In this document: positions 45,862-58,434 of the stretch, piece by piece
How positions within the stretch are numbered: position 1 is the first letter of the stretch
How the letters are laid out: every line of letters starts with the position of its first letter
DNA from: Membranipora membranacea
Lineage: Eukaryota > Bryozoa > Gymnolaemata > Cheilostomatida > Membraniporidae
NCBI GenBank assembly: GCA_914767715.1
Contig: OU612070.1
Span: 25,658,025-25,722,024, forward strand
Direction: 5' to 3'
DNA length: 64,000 nucleotides
The notes under the pieces: generated by a model
The model's input: only the letters and a program-made list of their open reading frames with translations
Databases searched by the model: none
What the model was told of the DNA's origin: nothing
Made by a program: the position numbers and the translations under genes

Positions 45862-46749
45862 TTTTGAGTGCCCGCCAAGAGAGAACATACTTTTCTCTGG
45901 GCCCATGTATAGGTTCGGGAGCTAAAGGATTCTAGTTCAAGAGATTGAAAAAATACTAAAATACTAAAATACAAATGAAATAAAATTGCTGCTAATCAAC
46001 ACAACACCTAGGGGAAATTCCCATTGTCGAGAGGAAAAATTGCTGTGTAAATACAACAAATTTTGCTCTCAACCGAAAACAGCAAGTGCTGCTGATTGGC
46101 TAGCACATGCAGCAGACTTAGCTTGAAATGTAGACCAATTAAGTTGTTCAACTGAGGTTTCTCACAGTAAACTCATTATACCACATCATTTCATGTAGTA
46201 GCAGCATCCATTTGTGTTGATGTCGTGCTAGGCGATCCAACCTTACATATGTGGTACATTTGGTTTTGTATTATCATCAGTGTTTCAACTGTTTTTCTTA
46301 GCATCAAGTCTGCAGACTCATCCTCAAATTAATTGATATTCCAGCATTACCATCATTTTGCTATCTTCTCGGAAAAAGAGAGAGTGAATAATCAACAAAG
46401 CCCGATTTCCCTCTTGAGCTTATAAGATTGACATTCCACATTTTCTGGTGGTAGTCAGTTCATTAGAGGAGAATGTTAATTGTTCTTAGCCAGACAGGAT
46501 GCTAGCTGATGATTGCTGCGTGTTGAGACAAACCATATAGGCACATCTTGACATGATAAGAGGTGATGCCCTACTGTTCCATGAAAAACAAGCAAATGTG
46601 CTGGTATCAAAGAAAATGTAGCAGACAGACTAGTCTGCTGCACGTTCTTACAGAATGGCCATATTTACTGGTTTAAGTTAGGATCAAAATGGTCTATCAC
46701 CACTGGTCAGCACTTAAGTTAACTAAGAAACCACACAGCTCTTACATGT

Positions 46750-47058
46750 GTGATCAGACATTTACATTTATTTGAAGTAAAGTCACCCAGGGCTAGATAT
46801 GATATGATTGTTCCAGCCCCGCCACCCTCGGGTGTATACCTCTTCTCTACACTTACAACAATCGCTAGCAGCCTACCAGGTGCTAGAAACCTGTTTCCTC
46901 AAAGTCTTTTGATTCTAACAAATTTGTTTATTTTTTTTCAACGATACAGCGTTACTGCAGGGCATCACAGTGCTGCAAGGGTACGAAGCACTGGGGACTG
47001 GTATAGAGCCCCGGTCGCTGATGCTCTGAGAGAATTTCCAGCCACTGGGAAGGGCTAA
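46750..47058 (+). CDS. 102-codon frame of unknown nature, right arm
   Basis: Mirror of 40394-40702. Could be the terminal exon of an unrecognised transposon gene, since it lies between inverted repeats in both arms. Confidence 0.2.
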   Translation: MIRHLHLFEVKSPRARYDMIVPAPPPSGVYLFSTLTTIASSLPGARNLFPQSLLILTNLFIFFQRYSVTAGHHSAARVRSTGDWYRAPVADALREFPATGKG

Positions 47059-47873
47059 AAATGCATATTTGATCTCAAATAATATCATATTTGTACTTTA
47101 TACTAGTACTAAAATATCAAACTGAGGTGAAATACACTTTAAACACTTAACATCAACACATGGGCCCCTGGGACTTATCAACAAGTGCTTGGATAGTAAC
47201 CAAAAAATTTTGAAAGGTCTGTTTTGTCTCCAATCTTGAGGAAAACTGAGAATCACAAAAAGTGTGAAGTGTGGAGAAGTAGGTGTGGAAGTCTGGAAGG
47301 TCCCACCTAAATAGGGAGGCATGGCAAGTATGGCAGAACATTGACTCCTATTTTTTCACAATGTGCCTCCCTTGATGGTATGTCTCATCACGGAGTAAAA
47401 TCGAAGCAAACTCGCATTCTTTTTGATTAAAAACAATTAACATTCTCCGCCACTGCATGTACTGACTACCACCAGACAGTGTGGTATGGTAATCTCTTAA
47501 GCTAAAAGGGATGCTAAGGTTGGTTTGGTCCCCTCCTCCTCAAGTGACTAAATCAGGTGTTGTTGATTGCTCTCTCTTTCTGAGAAGATAGAAAATGCTG
47601 GTCATGCTGGAATGTCAATTAATATCACAGGATGTGTCTGTAGATCGGTGCGCTGATTCTAAAAAGGGCACTTCAAGCCGATCTTACAGCTGAAACACTG
47701 ATGGTGGTCAATGTGATACTGGCTTTCACTGTTTCCATTTGGAAGCAATGTAAATATATTTTGCAAAATAATTTGTTTTCTCAATGCATCAAGCCATCCA
47801 TCGATAACATTGTGATCCCATCATGAGGAAATGGAGTTATGAAATACCACACCGCGTAGGGCAAACATGCCTT

Positions 47874-48420
47874 TTGTATGTTCTATGAACTCAGCCATTA
47901 TCATATGCAAAACCTTGAATGTCAGTGACAACTACAGCAATTTACCGATCAATACTATGCACCTCTGGTAGGCATTACAGGAGAGGGTATATTTAGTTTA
48001 GCAGGCATTTACCTCTTGATTTGACAAGTATCCTTTGATTGTGTCTGGTGGTGTGGTGTAATTTTCACATATGCTTTACACAGAGCACACCGCCATCCTG
48101 CTACGACTCGCAACGCTCCATTTGCCGCGGGGTCTTGTATTATATTTAAGGTTCTTTATTAGCCAGTTTTTTGTCTTTTCTCTCTAGAATCTTGCTGGAT
48201 ATACTGGGTATACTCACATCACGATGTATAATTGTAGCATCTGGTACAAAGATTGTTCAGCCTTGGAAAAAAGGCCATATGCAAAAACAAGACAGCGAAA
48301 TTACAATATAGATAACGGATTATGAACCATCATTACCACTGATATAGAATAAATACGAATTACATATACATCAGTGGTTATTACTAGCTTCCAATGATTG
48401 CTGGGATCTTAAATTCCTTG
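47874..48420 (+). repeat. Right-arm-only segment A
   Basis: Absent from the matching place in the left arm (between 39560 and 39590). Its second half (48110-48300) is a copy of 51300-51480, with TTTTCTCTCTAGAATCTTGC and GGATATACTGGGTATACTC. Confidence 0.75.
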
Positions 48421-48504
48421 TCATGTCATGGGTGTGGTAGTAATGATCATAACTCATATCCATAACTGGTGAGTGGGATGCGTAGGGGAGGTGTATGCGG
48501 GGGG

Positions 48505-49105
48505 TGTGCTGAGGGGGTCCCGATAGTTTGTTAGAAACCAACTGAGTGATTGATCATGTGAAATTTCTGAACAAACATTGAATCTTCAATCAAGCTTGAG
48601 ATTTGAGAAAACGTCCTCAGACTTCGAAGGCAATAGGAAGAAGATTACGCTCTGTCCGCCTTAGCTAGGTCACTGACTTGCTCCGTTAATTAATCACAAT
48701 GGGTTTTGCCACTTCAGGAGCTGAATTTCTACTGGGGTTATCAATTGAATGTCATTCCAGCCCAGCCCAGAGTAGATGTTTGGAAGATAAGTGCATCAAT
48801 ATATTTGAACCTGGTATATTTTATTTGAATATTGTACCGATACTAAGTCAAAAACTTCTGGTGATTTCATGCGCTCTCCTCAAGTTTATTTTGATTCTGG
48901 GTTCCACTATTGAGAATCCGGCTCAGTCTGCCGGGTGTGCATTTAGTGGCTGATTCAAGAGGACATAAATTGAAGCCAGTAGAGAGCTGGAGAGATAAAG
49001 ACTCGTTAAGATTGATGAATTTCGATGTTGCCTGTGTTTTAAACTCACCGCAGAAAACTGATGCTATTTGATTTAGTCTGAAAGTATACACGCTTTGTTG
49101 ATGTG
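48505..49105 (+). repeat. Right-arm-only segment B
   Basis: Absent from the left arm near 39490. It contains CTGTCCGCCTTAGCTAGGTC, TCAGGAGCTGAATTTCT and GATAAGTGCATCAAT blocks that match 50110-50440, and a tail that matches 49380-49510. It therefore looks like a copy of neighbouring right-arm DNA. Confidence 0.75.
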
Positions 49106-49624
49106 AATCATCATTGTCTCAAAACTGCGAATCATTATTTCAATAGATAAGTTTGTTTTCCGTATTATCGGGAATCTGCTGAATCTGCTGAATCCCTGGG
49201 GCATAATGTACATTCTCATAAAATTGCAGCTGGTTTGTGTACCTTGGATAGCTTACAATAAAAATTAATCACGAGAGCTTGTCCCTCAGTGGTTACCCCA
49301 AAAGACAAATTTGGTAGAAATAGCGAACATGTGTTTATCTGGAAGATAAAGTGCATCAATTTATGTACACCAAGTATATTTTATTTGAATATTCTACCGA
49401 TACTTAGTCAAACACTTCGGGTGATTTCATGTGTTCTCATCATGTTTACTCCGATTGAGTCTTAACTATTGGGAATCTCCCCAAATCCGCCAGGTGTGCA
49501 TTTCGCTACAAATTCTTTTGTTTTATTTGAGAGCCAAAGAAACCAGGACTTTAGTTTCTTTTAAAGATGAAACAACCGAGGAGGGGAGTGTATATGAGAT
49601 CTATTTGATCATAGGACAAAAAAT

Positions 49625-49690
49625 GGAGTAGTTGATTTGGATTCGAGCCTGAAAATCTGAGGGTTGCTGGTTCCAATCCCAAGCACTACC
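49625..49690 (+). mobile_element. Degenerate tRNA-like SINE head, right arm
   Basis: Mirror of 38925-38992: GGATTCGAGCCTGAAAATC followed by GGGTTGCTGGTTCCAATCCC. Confidence 0.35.
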
Positions 49691-49959
49691 CATGCTGCTC
49701 AAGGAGGTGAGCTCTACGGACAGTAGCCTAGCTTACTGACTTGTACCTTGTACAGGGGTGCGCTGAATTGAATTTCATGTGTACGTTATTATGTTATATG
49801 TTTCATGTACTGTAAAGATAGCTGGATAACTGCTAATAAAAAGTGATTAACATATGTTATTTTTACAGCACATATGAGTGACATGACCATCAATTGGTCA
49901 GTATACATCTTCACTGTTGTTCGCATGTCCCTCAGTGCTTATCCCAAAAGACAATCTTG

Positions 49960-50640
49960 GTGGAAATAGCGAACATGTGATTATAATAGTCAGTCAGCAG
50001 ATGCTTCACCTTATATCTTTTTATTGTACAAGGGATGAATTAAAAAACTATATAAAAGTGATAAATCATTGAGTTGCAGTGTTATGACATTAAAAATCGA
50101 TATAGTTTTTCAAAAACCAACTGAATTCATGATTGTGATTAATCATGTAAAATCTCTGAACAAAGAATTGAATCTTCAATGGAGCTTGAGATGTGAGTAA
50201 CCGTCTTCAGACTTCAAAGCCAATAGGAAGAATATTTCGCTCTGTCCGCCTTAGCTAGGTCACTGACTTGCTTCGTTAATTAATTACATTTTCAGCAATT
50301 ACAGGAGCTGAATTTCTGCTGGGGTTGTTAATTGATTGACATCCCAGATCTCAGCTTACGCACCACAGGGTAGATATCTGGAAGATAAGTGCGTCAATCA
50401 TGTACACCAGCTATGTTTTATCTGAATATTGCACCGTACAATTAATCACATGAGACATGCGTGTCCCTCATTGGTTACCATACAAGACAATTTTGGTAGA
50501 AATAGCGAACATGTGATTATATTGGTCAGTCAGCAGATGCTTCACCTTATCTTTTTTTTTTGGTACAATGGATGAATTATAAAACCTTACAAAAGTGATG
50601 AATCATGGAGTTATGACATTTAAAGTCCATAATCCTGTTA
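49960..50640 (+). repeat. Right-arm internal partial duplication
   Basis: 49960-50110 and 50490-50640 both carry GAAATAGCGAACATGTGATT, GTCAGTCAGCAGATGCTTCA and the GATAAATCATTGAG/GATGAATCATGGAG motif. The left arm has this once (38520-38660). The DNA between them is another copy of segment B. Confidence 0.75.
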
Positions 50641-50649
50641 CAAAACAGT

Positions 50650-52795
50650 TACAAACAAAATTATTGAAAATTGTTTTGAAATCAGTTTGACCAAGGAGTA
50701 TCAGGGGAAAGGAGAAATAACCCCCAAATTCTTTATATACTTTATAGTGGCACTGTTAATATGCTATGGTAGCCTCGGCACAATGGCCACCATTTTGGAT
50801 TTGTTTTTATATGTTTATTGTAAGTATGTACACCCAATGCTTGATAATGGTGTAAATTATGATTTGACAACTGTATGATATGAATAGCTTACACAATACT
50901 GTGAATGTAGACAACCTAGAGCTCTCATACTCACACAATTAAATAAAGAAGTAGTGTATCTTCAGAAATTTTTGCTTAGGCAATCATGGTCAAATAAAAA
51001 TAATGAGCTATATATCCTCTTCGCTGTTACTCCTTGGTTTTACTAACAACTGGTAACTACTGCTTCAGGCATACGGCTGTTAATTTGTATTACAATTTGT
51101 TATTTTGTGATGTTGGTTATGACAGCAGTCAACAGTCTTACTGAGTACACTATGTACTGATGAATGGTCTGGCTTGAGGGATACGGTGAGGAAACGGAAA
51201 GTCATGAACATCAATGCCTACCCAGGTATTTATTCATGTATGTTGATGTTGAGGTCCCATATGTATAAGATTCCATCATGAGGTAATAGAGTAACTCGCC
51301 ATGTCCCGCGGGGTTTGTATTTCAATTGAGGTTCTTTATCACTGAGCATGTGTCGTGTCTTTTCTCTCTAGAATCTTGCTGGATATGCTAGGTATACTCA
51401 CATCACAATGTTTGATTGTTGCATTCGGTATGAAGATTATTCAGCCTTGGATAAAAGGCCATATAAAAACACAAGTCAGAAAAGTTATAATACCGATTTT
51501 TGTCTGCAAATGTAATTAGTTGCCATACCAAAAATCCATATCTGCTGGGTGAACACATTGGCGCAGCTATTTTGGGCTTCAGTGCATTTGCATAAAATAT
51601 TAATTAATTTATCTAATTATCATGCCGTGTTGAGATCAATCTCATGGAAGAACACGTTGCCTATATATGTTTCGAAGCATCATAACAATCAAAGTTTGTC
51701 TGCCTGTGATTGGTGTTGAATCGAGAAGGATAATGATTACTTAGGTACAATTCAATAACTTTCCGATGCTCAAAAGATGGCCGATGTTACACCTGGTAGC
51801 CATTCCGTACATTAAATCTTTCTTCTGTCAAAAATCTCTACCCAACCCTCAAAGCTTTTCATTAGATTTGTTACCATGAGGAACTGCCTTGCCCAGACCC
51901 GTATTGAACAAATATGCCATATGTCTTGGAAAGTTTCTTACAACAACAAAGTCAGCAATACTATTTTGTTTTCCCAAGGAATTCAATGTTCTTGTCATTG
52001 ATACTTGTTGTATGTAAGTATTCTTGCATCGGGCAACATAGATATACCTCAGATTAGCACAGCTAAATAGGTTTTGCAGAATATTTTAAATTCTATTAAT
52101 CAGAACTCAAAGGACATCTTGATTAGTCACTTGCGACCGCTGGGTTGGGCCTCATAAGACGTAATTTGAGGCACCCTAAATTTGTTGTAAGACATGAGGT
52201 TTGTCATCATAAGGCAGTTGGACAGGTTGCAGAGATGTCTTGAGACGACTTAAAATGTTGGGAGGCAGTCTTGAAATGTTGCAAGGCAGATTTGAGGCCA
52301 AATCACTGTGGTTTCAATGAGCTCAAGCAGTGTTATCACCTCCTAGTTCGCCCTCAAAGCTTATTCCCATGTATAGAGATAGCACTGAAAGCTCAAAAAC
52401 ATCTGCCGCCACCAGGAAATGCTCACAGGCCACTGTACACAAAGTCTTGGATGACAACCGGTCAGACAGGCTAGGTCAGGGCAAAACGAGAGGTCTGCCC
52501 CTGGTTTGAAGAGCCTCAAAATTAGCTCAGGCCGACCCATGGAACTATAGTGAATGTATAGATTGAAAAAACAATCTGACATATAAAACTAACTGAATTA
52601 GTTGGAAACCATTTACCTCTGACTTTCATAGAACACACGTCATGTAACTTCATAGCTGAATTGTTTTTGTCATGTATCTGCTCATTTAGTTAGCTTATTC
52701 ACTGCTCAGATTTCTCTGCAAAAAACCATCCCTGCTCTGTATACGGATAAATAACTGTACCGAGGTATTGCCTCGGAATCATGAGATTAATTTAA
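50650..52795. other. Right arm, no gene recognised
   Basis: Mirror of about 36340-38510. The open frames at 50687-50878 and 52271-52474 have no domain and arise from noncoding DNA. Confidence 0.5.
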
Positions 52796-52880
52796 CAGCT
52801 TTAGTGAGCACGCCCTCTAAACGCTGCCTTATTCTTCATGTACCAGCAGATCGATGGTCGTGCAGGAATGTCACAGGGAT

Positions 52881-52950
52881 GGGTATATGAAGCAGCGGGT
52901 TCTATGGTGAGATTCATATTCAACTTTGATACAGCTTGAATAGGAGAGAG
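52881..52950 (+). promoter_or_regulatory. MACPF promoter and 5' noncoding exon, right copy
   Basis: TATA box in GGGTATATGA at 52881-52890. A noncoding exon ends GAGAG at 52950 before the donor GTAAGT. The acceptor TTCTTTTAG ends at 53207, one base before the GATGATG start context. Confidence 0.65.
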
Positions 52951-53208
52951 GTAAGTTCTATCAATTGTGTACTGCTGACATAAGGCTTTCTTAAGTTTGT
53001 GTATTAATATCAACTGGTATAACTAAGCTGTTACTCAAAATTATGAAGAGGAAGAAGAAAAAAAGGATCAAAGCTTTTGTATGACAGATTTTCAAGTAAT
53101 TCGTGACAGTTTTTATATCAACAGAATTGCATTATATTGCTAGCCTATGTTTTACCTTTGATTGCCTGTGGTTTAGTGTTACATAATTCTCACACTTATT
53201 CTTTTAGG

Positions 53209-55583
53209 ATGATGAAGGTGTCTGTCATTGTTTTCTCCGTACTGGCTGCTCTAGAACTGATTTCCCCAGCTGCTGAGGCTGCATCATGTAAGTAGGCAAG
53301 ATCAACTTTATTCCTTTATCTCATACGAGAAATAAACATTATCAATCACCATGCAATCACCATGGGCTGGAACTGTATGGCCGGAACTGTATTGAACCAG
53401 CATCTGCCCTGCAAGTATTCCCTCCCTACTCGGGTCCGGACCGGACCTGGTTTTGAACCTGAACATATGAGGTTTTTCACTTACTTTAGTACCATGTTTA
53501 TCACCAAGTATCCAAGTCAGTAGAGGCCTATTTCTGGTTCCCTAGTATCAAAAGTGTTACATGAAAGCAAGTATTGTGTGTGTCTGACTCATTATATAAA
53601 TATGTCGCCATCTTACAATCAGTTCGGAGTTGCTTAAATTTTCTCATTCAATTTTATTTTCCTCAAAATCATTACACTTTCGACAATAATAGTTCTTGCT
53701 CGAGATCCATATATATGCATCAACTATAATTATGCTAAATTTAAAGCTAAATTTGGTGACCACCGAATCACTGAATCACAATTTTTCTTGATAATTTTGG
53801 GATGCTATGATCTCTCAACGCACTCGATTTTCGCTAGAAAATTGTCATATGAGATCAGTTGCAGAATGAATAGGTAACACCACACAAAGGCAACTCCACA
53901 AAAACACAACACAATCCAATTAAACTGTGAAGTGAAATTGACCCGATCCGGTCCTGATAGATAACCAAAACTCGAAAAAATTAGCCCTGAGTATTAACAC
54001 CGGTACAAGCCTTCATGTCCTATCAAAGGCGGGGGATGAACCTAAATCTGAAATATTATAAATTTTGCAATGAAAGATTTTTCAACCATATTACATACGC
54101 TCACTTCAATAGATTTAGATACATATTATATTGGTAACTTAATTGTTTGTAATGTTAATAGTGGACAAGAGACAGCAAGGATGTAGTGTTCAGGCTGAAA
54201 AGCATTACTCTAACATTGACTCCAGTTTGCAAGGTTATAACGTACTGAAGGGTTACCCTCTAGCAAACGGAAAAGATCCAAGATTCCAACATAAAATATT
54301 CACAGCAGACTATAGCGACAACCTTCATAGCAGCGATTGCCTGTAACTTTCATTTTACAATCATTGATTGACACGCACACAAACCATCAAGGCTGTTTCT
54401 GCTACTTGTCAGGACTTTCCTACAACAATGTAGGGCTGAAGAGTTATAAGCCATAGCTTAGTTGGGATAAAAAATGCAACATTTATTTTCCAAATGGACA
54501 GCACTCAAAAGATGCTCACTGTCACAAGAGCAGGATACCATCCCTACATGTGGATACATTTTCGAATATCATTTATGTTTCACAAAATTGAAAACTTTAT
54601 AGTTTTCTGACTAATAAAAAATTACTAATCTTATTATTGCTTTATTTTGCAACAGCTTTCAAATTCCCCATGGAATGGATGTGAATAGACTACAATCTTG
54701 CCGAATAACCTTCGTATCAAATGTCATTGAGTCGTCAAAAGAGCTGAGAGATTCACTTGCTACTCACGCGTCTGTATCTGGTGGAGGCTGGGGTGTTGAG
54801 TTCTCTGCAAGTGTCGGCTATGAAACCGAAACACAGTCATTTACGAGTTCCAATTCAAAGATAATAGAGTCTTCTGCAACCTGTCAATATTACCGCACTG
54901 ATGTCAACGTTTATGAGAAACCGAAGTTCCATCGCACTTTCATTAGGGGCATTCAAGTTTTAAAACGCCATTTAGATGCTGGAAACTTGGATGATGGTGC
55001 ACTGTTTGTATTTTTGGATAATTTTGGAACCCATTATGTAACAAGAGCACTTTACGGCTCGAGGTACACCCACATGTACACCATGACATCTTCAGCCTAT
55101 GAAAAAATGCAGCGAGAGAAGATTGATGTAGAGGTTGCAGCAAGCTATTCTGGAGTAATCAGCGCTGGCGCTTCTTTTGGAATCTCTACGGAACACCAGG
55201 AAGCTTCAAAAGAATTCATGGAGAATGTCAGAACCTCAACTTACTCTATGGGTAGCGCTCCACCTGCAGATGGCAATGCTAATACTTGGGCTAGCCAAGT
55301 TGCACAGGATCCCTTACCAATTGATTACAATCTCAATTCTATTCAAGAAGTTTTCAATCCGATTGTATTCAAAGAAATAAGTAATCATCTCTCAGATGAT
55401 CATGCAAGGCGCATAAGAGAAGCAATCACCAACAAGAAACATGCCTACTGTCTTCACGTGAAGCAGTCAACTAAAAGAGTTTTCTGTAGCGAAGCAGACA
55501 TACCCACAGTAGTCGCAACTACACCAAGACCATATCTTCCTGTCTATGATGGTCTCACTTGGCCAAGCTGGTCTGGTCGCTAG
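53209..55583 (+). CDS. Secreted MACPF-domain (perforin-like) protein, right copy
   Basis: Same three-exon design as the left copy: 53209-53287, 54162-54342 and 54656-55583, 395 residues, signal peptide then MACPF domain with the FGTHY signature. By eye the product differs from the left copy at three places only: Arg for Gly in exon 2 (DPRF against DPGF), Leu for Arg at the exon 2/3 junction codon, and Asn for His near residue 153. The exon 2 donor has T instead of G at its last exon base (54342), which should weaken the splice site. It is transcribed outward, away from the lectin gene. Function as for the left copy: probable pore former, target unknown. Confidence 0.9.
54342..54342 (+). other. 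Exon 2 donor -1 base, right copy (T)
   Basis: TGCCT before GTAACT. The donor already lacks consensus G at +5, so loss of G at -1 leaves a poor match to U1. The left copy has G here. Confidence 0.85.
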
Positions 55584-55639
55584 TCTGGTCAGCATTGTCC
55601 ACTATCGCACACAGCCATTTTTAGAATTTCCAAATTATG

Positions 55640-55645
55640 AATAAA
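55640..55645 (+). terminator. Extra polyadenylation signal in right MACPF copy
   Basis: AATAAA 57 bases after the stop. The left copy has AAGAAA at the mirror position. Confidence 0.45.
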
Positions 55646-56784
55646 ACAGATACTATGAATGTGACTCATAAATTAACTTGTTTTATATTGTTATTCTGAG
55701 TGATATTTTCTGTATCAAATTCATGTGTTTGGAGATACTGTGTATATGTAGCTGTTTAGTGGATCAGCTTCATTCAAATGTGAAATTTACGAAAACAATA
55801 AATTGGTTGACACCAAAGAAAAAGTTGCATGACCATTTCAATTTTTTTGTTCATCCATCCTCAATTAAGCTAAACCTAGAAAAGTCACAGGCACTTTTAA
55901 CAACCATTAAACTGAACAATCCAATGCTTTTACCTCATTACAATTTTGTTACTCATTTCCTCAATGCTTATTGGCTATGAGCTGTCTTATCTTGGATCAT
56001 TATAAGGTCTCTGTGTATATCCACTTGTGTACTAATATACTGATAACAGACTGTAATCTGAAAAGGCACCATGGCCTGTGCTTGTGAGACCTCAAACCGA
56101 TGATTGATGATATAGCAAAACACAATAATTATGTCTAGTGTACAATCACTCTTTTGTTTCTTAAATTCATCTTGAAATGTTAGACAACAATTTCTCTCAC
56201 ATTGAGAGGCGTGAATGATATATCTCATGAACAAAAATCATTTACATTTTGGTAGCTCTCAATATAGCTTATACAAAAGAAAAATCTGACAAGATAATCT
56301 GTTAGAAAAACCAGCTGACAACATCATTTATGACCCCTTGCTATTGTTTTGTAGCAGGTATTGTCATCTAATAATGCAAAGATGTTTCTCTTTTGTACAG
56401 TTATGAATTAATATTTGGTGAACCGCAATACAAATATTTTAGGATCAAGCACACTGCTGCCATAAATTCAATAAAATACTTTCAATTGGCTTAATTGTGT
56501 TACTTAGCGTGGTAATCAAATATTTTTCACTTTGTTGTTATGATACACGCTGTAGAAAAGGGAAGATATATCAATGTGGGGGAAGGGGGCATGCTGAAAT
56601 TTGTGGCTGAACTTAGTAGGCGATGAAGGCAGACAACTACCTATTTTGTTGAAATTGTATTTTTATACTCGTGGAGAAAAAATATTATTTTATTGTACTG
56701 TTGGGTTTCAAATTAAATTAATTATCAAATATCTCTCTTACAACTGAAGACGTTCTTATTTGTTTTATGAGCCCTCTTTAAAAA

Positions 56785-56862
56785 GTCAGGTTGTGTGGTG
56801 AAGTGGTTATCACGTCCGCGCACGCAGAAGGCCCAATTCCCACCATGACCTGTTTTGACACA
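56785..56862 (+). mobile_element. tRNA-Val-like SINE head or tRNA pseudogene, right arm
   Basis: Mirror copy of the left-arm element (GTGAAGTGGTTATCACGT). Present at the equivalent place in both arms, so it was there before the inverted duplication. Confidence 0.5.
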
Positions 56863-57395
56863 GATGAGGACATGACTCCAAAGTGTTTCATTGAGATATG
56901 CTCGGGTAAGAGGTGTGACTTGTTACTCTGGTGTCAATGGCTACTTATATGTATACAAGCATTGTGAAAGCACATGGTTATATCAGTATAAGGTCATTTA
57001 TGCCTTATACTAGACTTCTTGCACAGATGGCTTAAAACAAAATAAGAAAATAATTTTCAGCCACTTGAGTTCACGGTACAGATAAAATAAAAAAAATAAT
57101 TCAACTCCAACTTTTTATGGGGCTAAAGAATAAAATAAAACAACACCTTGCTCCACCTACAAATCCTCATACTGATATCTAGATCAAGGTATTAAGATAA
57201 GCCTAAGATATATTTCGCTAATGAAGGTTTTTATGATAACCAAGGAGGAATTTTCGAATGGACAACCCATCTCATTGAATCCCTATTTCATGACAGATTG
57301 GGTTTTAGGGAGTGCTGGTTCTAGACCATAAAAGTTACAGGTGGAACCAGCATTTGCCAGTCAGCTTGTTAATTTCCGTGAATACCGATGTGTCC

Positions 57396-57611
57396 AAATA
57401 TTGTCAGCTTGTTTCAGTATTCCAAGACTATTTCGGAAGTGAGTATTTGTAATTTGAGCACTTCTGTGGCAGCCTGGTTCTCAATATAGATGCCACTTTA
57501 CGGGCAGTTTAAATGCTGAACAACAAGAGCATTTGACACAGCAGAAATTTTAGATCGGAATATCAATTTATACTAATATATATAATTATTTATATGTTAT
57601 CTATATATATG

Positions 57612-57646
<35 letters not shown>

Positions 57647-58136
57647 TTCTTGTCCACCCTGAAGTCTTATGTCGCTCTATTGGAAATGAGAGTTTCCCGG
57701 TCTTCGATGTTGTACCAAAAAAGTGCATTATCAGTATGACAGCGGGCGCCATTCAAAGAGAAGCTGAGAACAAAATGAAATATGTAATTTTCACAAGTAC
57801 ACGCATTTATCTATTGTTCATTCATAGCAACAAGCAGCAAAGGACACAATTAAAGTCAAGAGCATTATTTTCAAGACATTTTCTCAGTGCAGGTACCATA
57901 TCATTATACATTTGAAATATCATAACATGTCGTTACTTGTTGTTTTCTACCAACTCATAATACATTTTGATGAAAATCAGCAAATAATTTTCTGCCACTG
58001 TGAATTCGATGGTGAGCAAGATTAGGCTTTCTGTATGTTTAAATGATATGATTCTAGCTGTGAGGTATGGAATATAAATTGTTTTATGCAGTATGCAGTT
58101 AATGGCAGTACAACAGTTGCATACTACTTAAGTCCA
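57396..58136. other. Noncoding stretch with (AT)n
   Basis: An alternating AT tract lies at 57580-57648. GTTTCAGTATTCCAAGAC near 57412 faintly continues the left-arm outer flank, so the duplication may once have reached a little further. No gene. Confidence 0.5.
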
Positions 58137-58173
58137 GGTGTAGTATTGAAAACCATCCCCCGCGCTAATTAGT
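58137..58173 (+). mobile_element. Degenerate terminus of the foldback element family
   Basis: CAGGTGTAGTATTGAAAACC followed by ATCCCCCGCGC resembles the outer 35 bp of the 6017-7450 element. The match ends abruptly after CGCGC. Confidence 0.6.
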
Positions 58174-58434
58174 ATGCCTGCTATTCACTACTCTGACCTG
58201 TGTTCTCTCGCCCCATAGCTTATTCCACTCCACCATCGCCACCCTATGCAACAAATTGACATGTTAGGGTTGTTGGCCTCACATGGCCCATTACTGAGAC
58301 CCCTTGTAGTGAACTGTTAACTGTCTTTCCACCTTGTCAGCATGTACCCCCAAGTTAACACATGAATCAACTGCATTTTTGGCCTAGACCCTCGGAAATC
58401 AATTTGATGAAAGCGTATAGACTAACTTTGAGGC

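Larger units (their letters stand above)
45862..57395 (-). repeat. Right arm of large inverted duplication
   Basis: Mirror of 31665-41590. Extra sequence relative to the left arm lies at about 47874-48420, 48505-49105 and 49960-50480. Each extra segment resembles other DNA of the same arm, so the right arm grew by local duplication or the left arm lost these parts. Confidence 0.95.
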
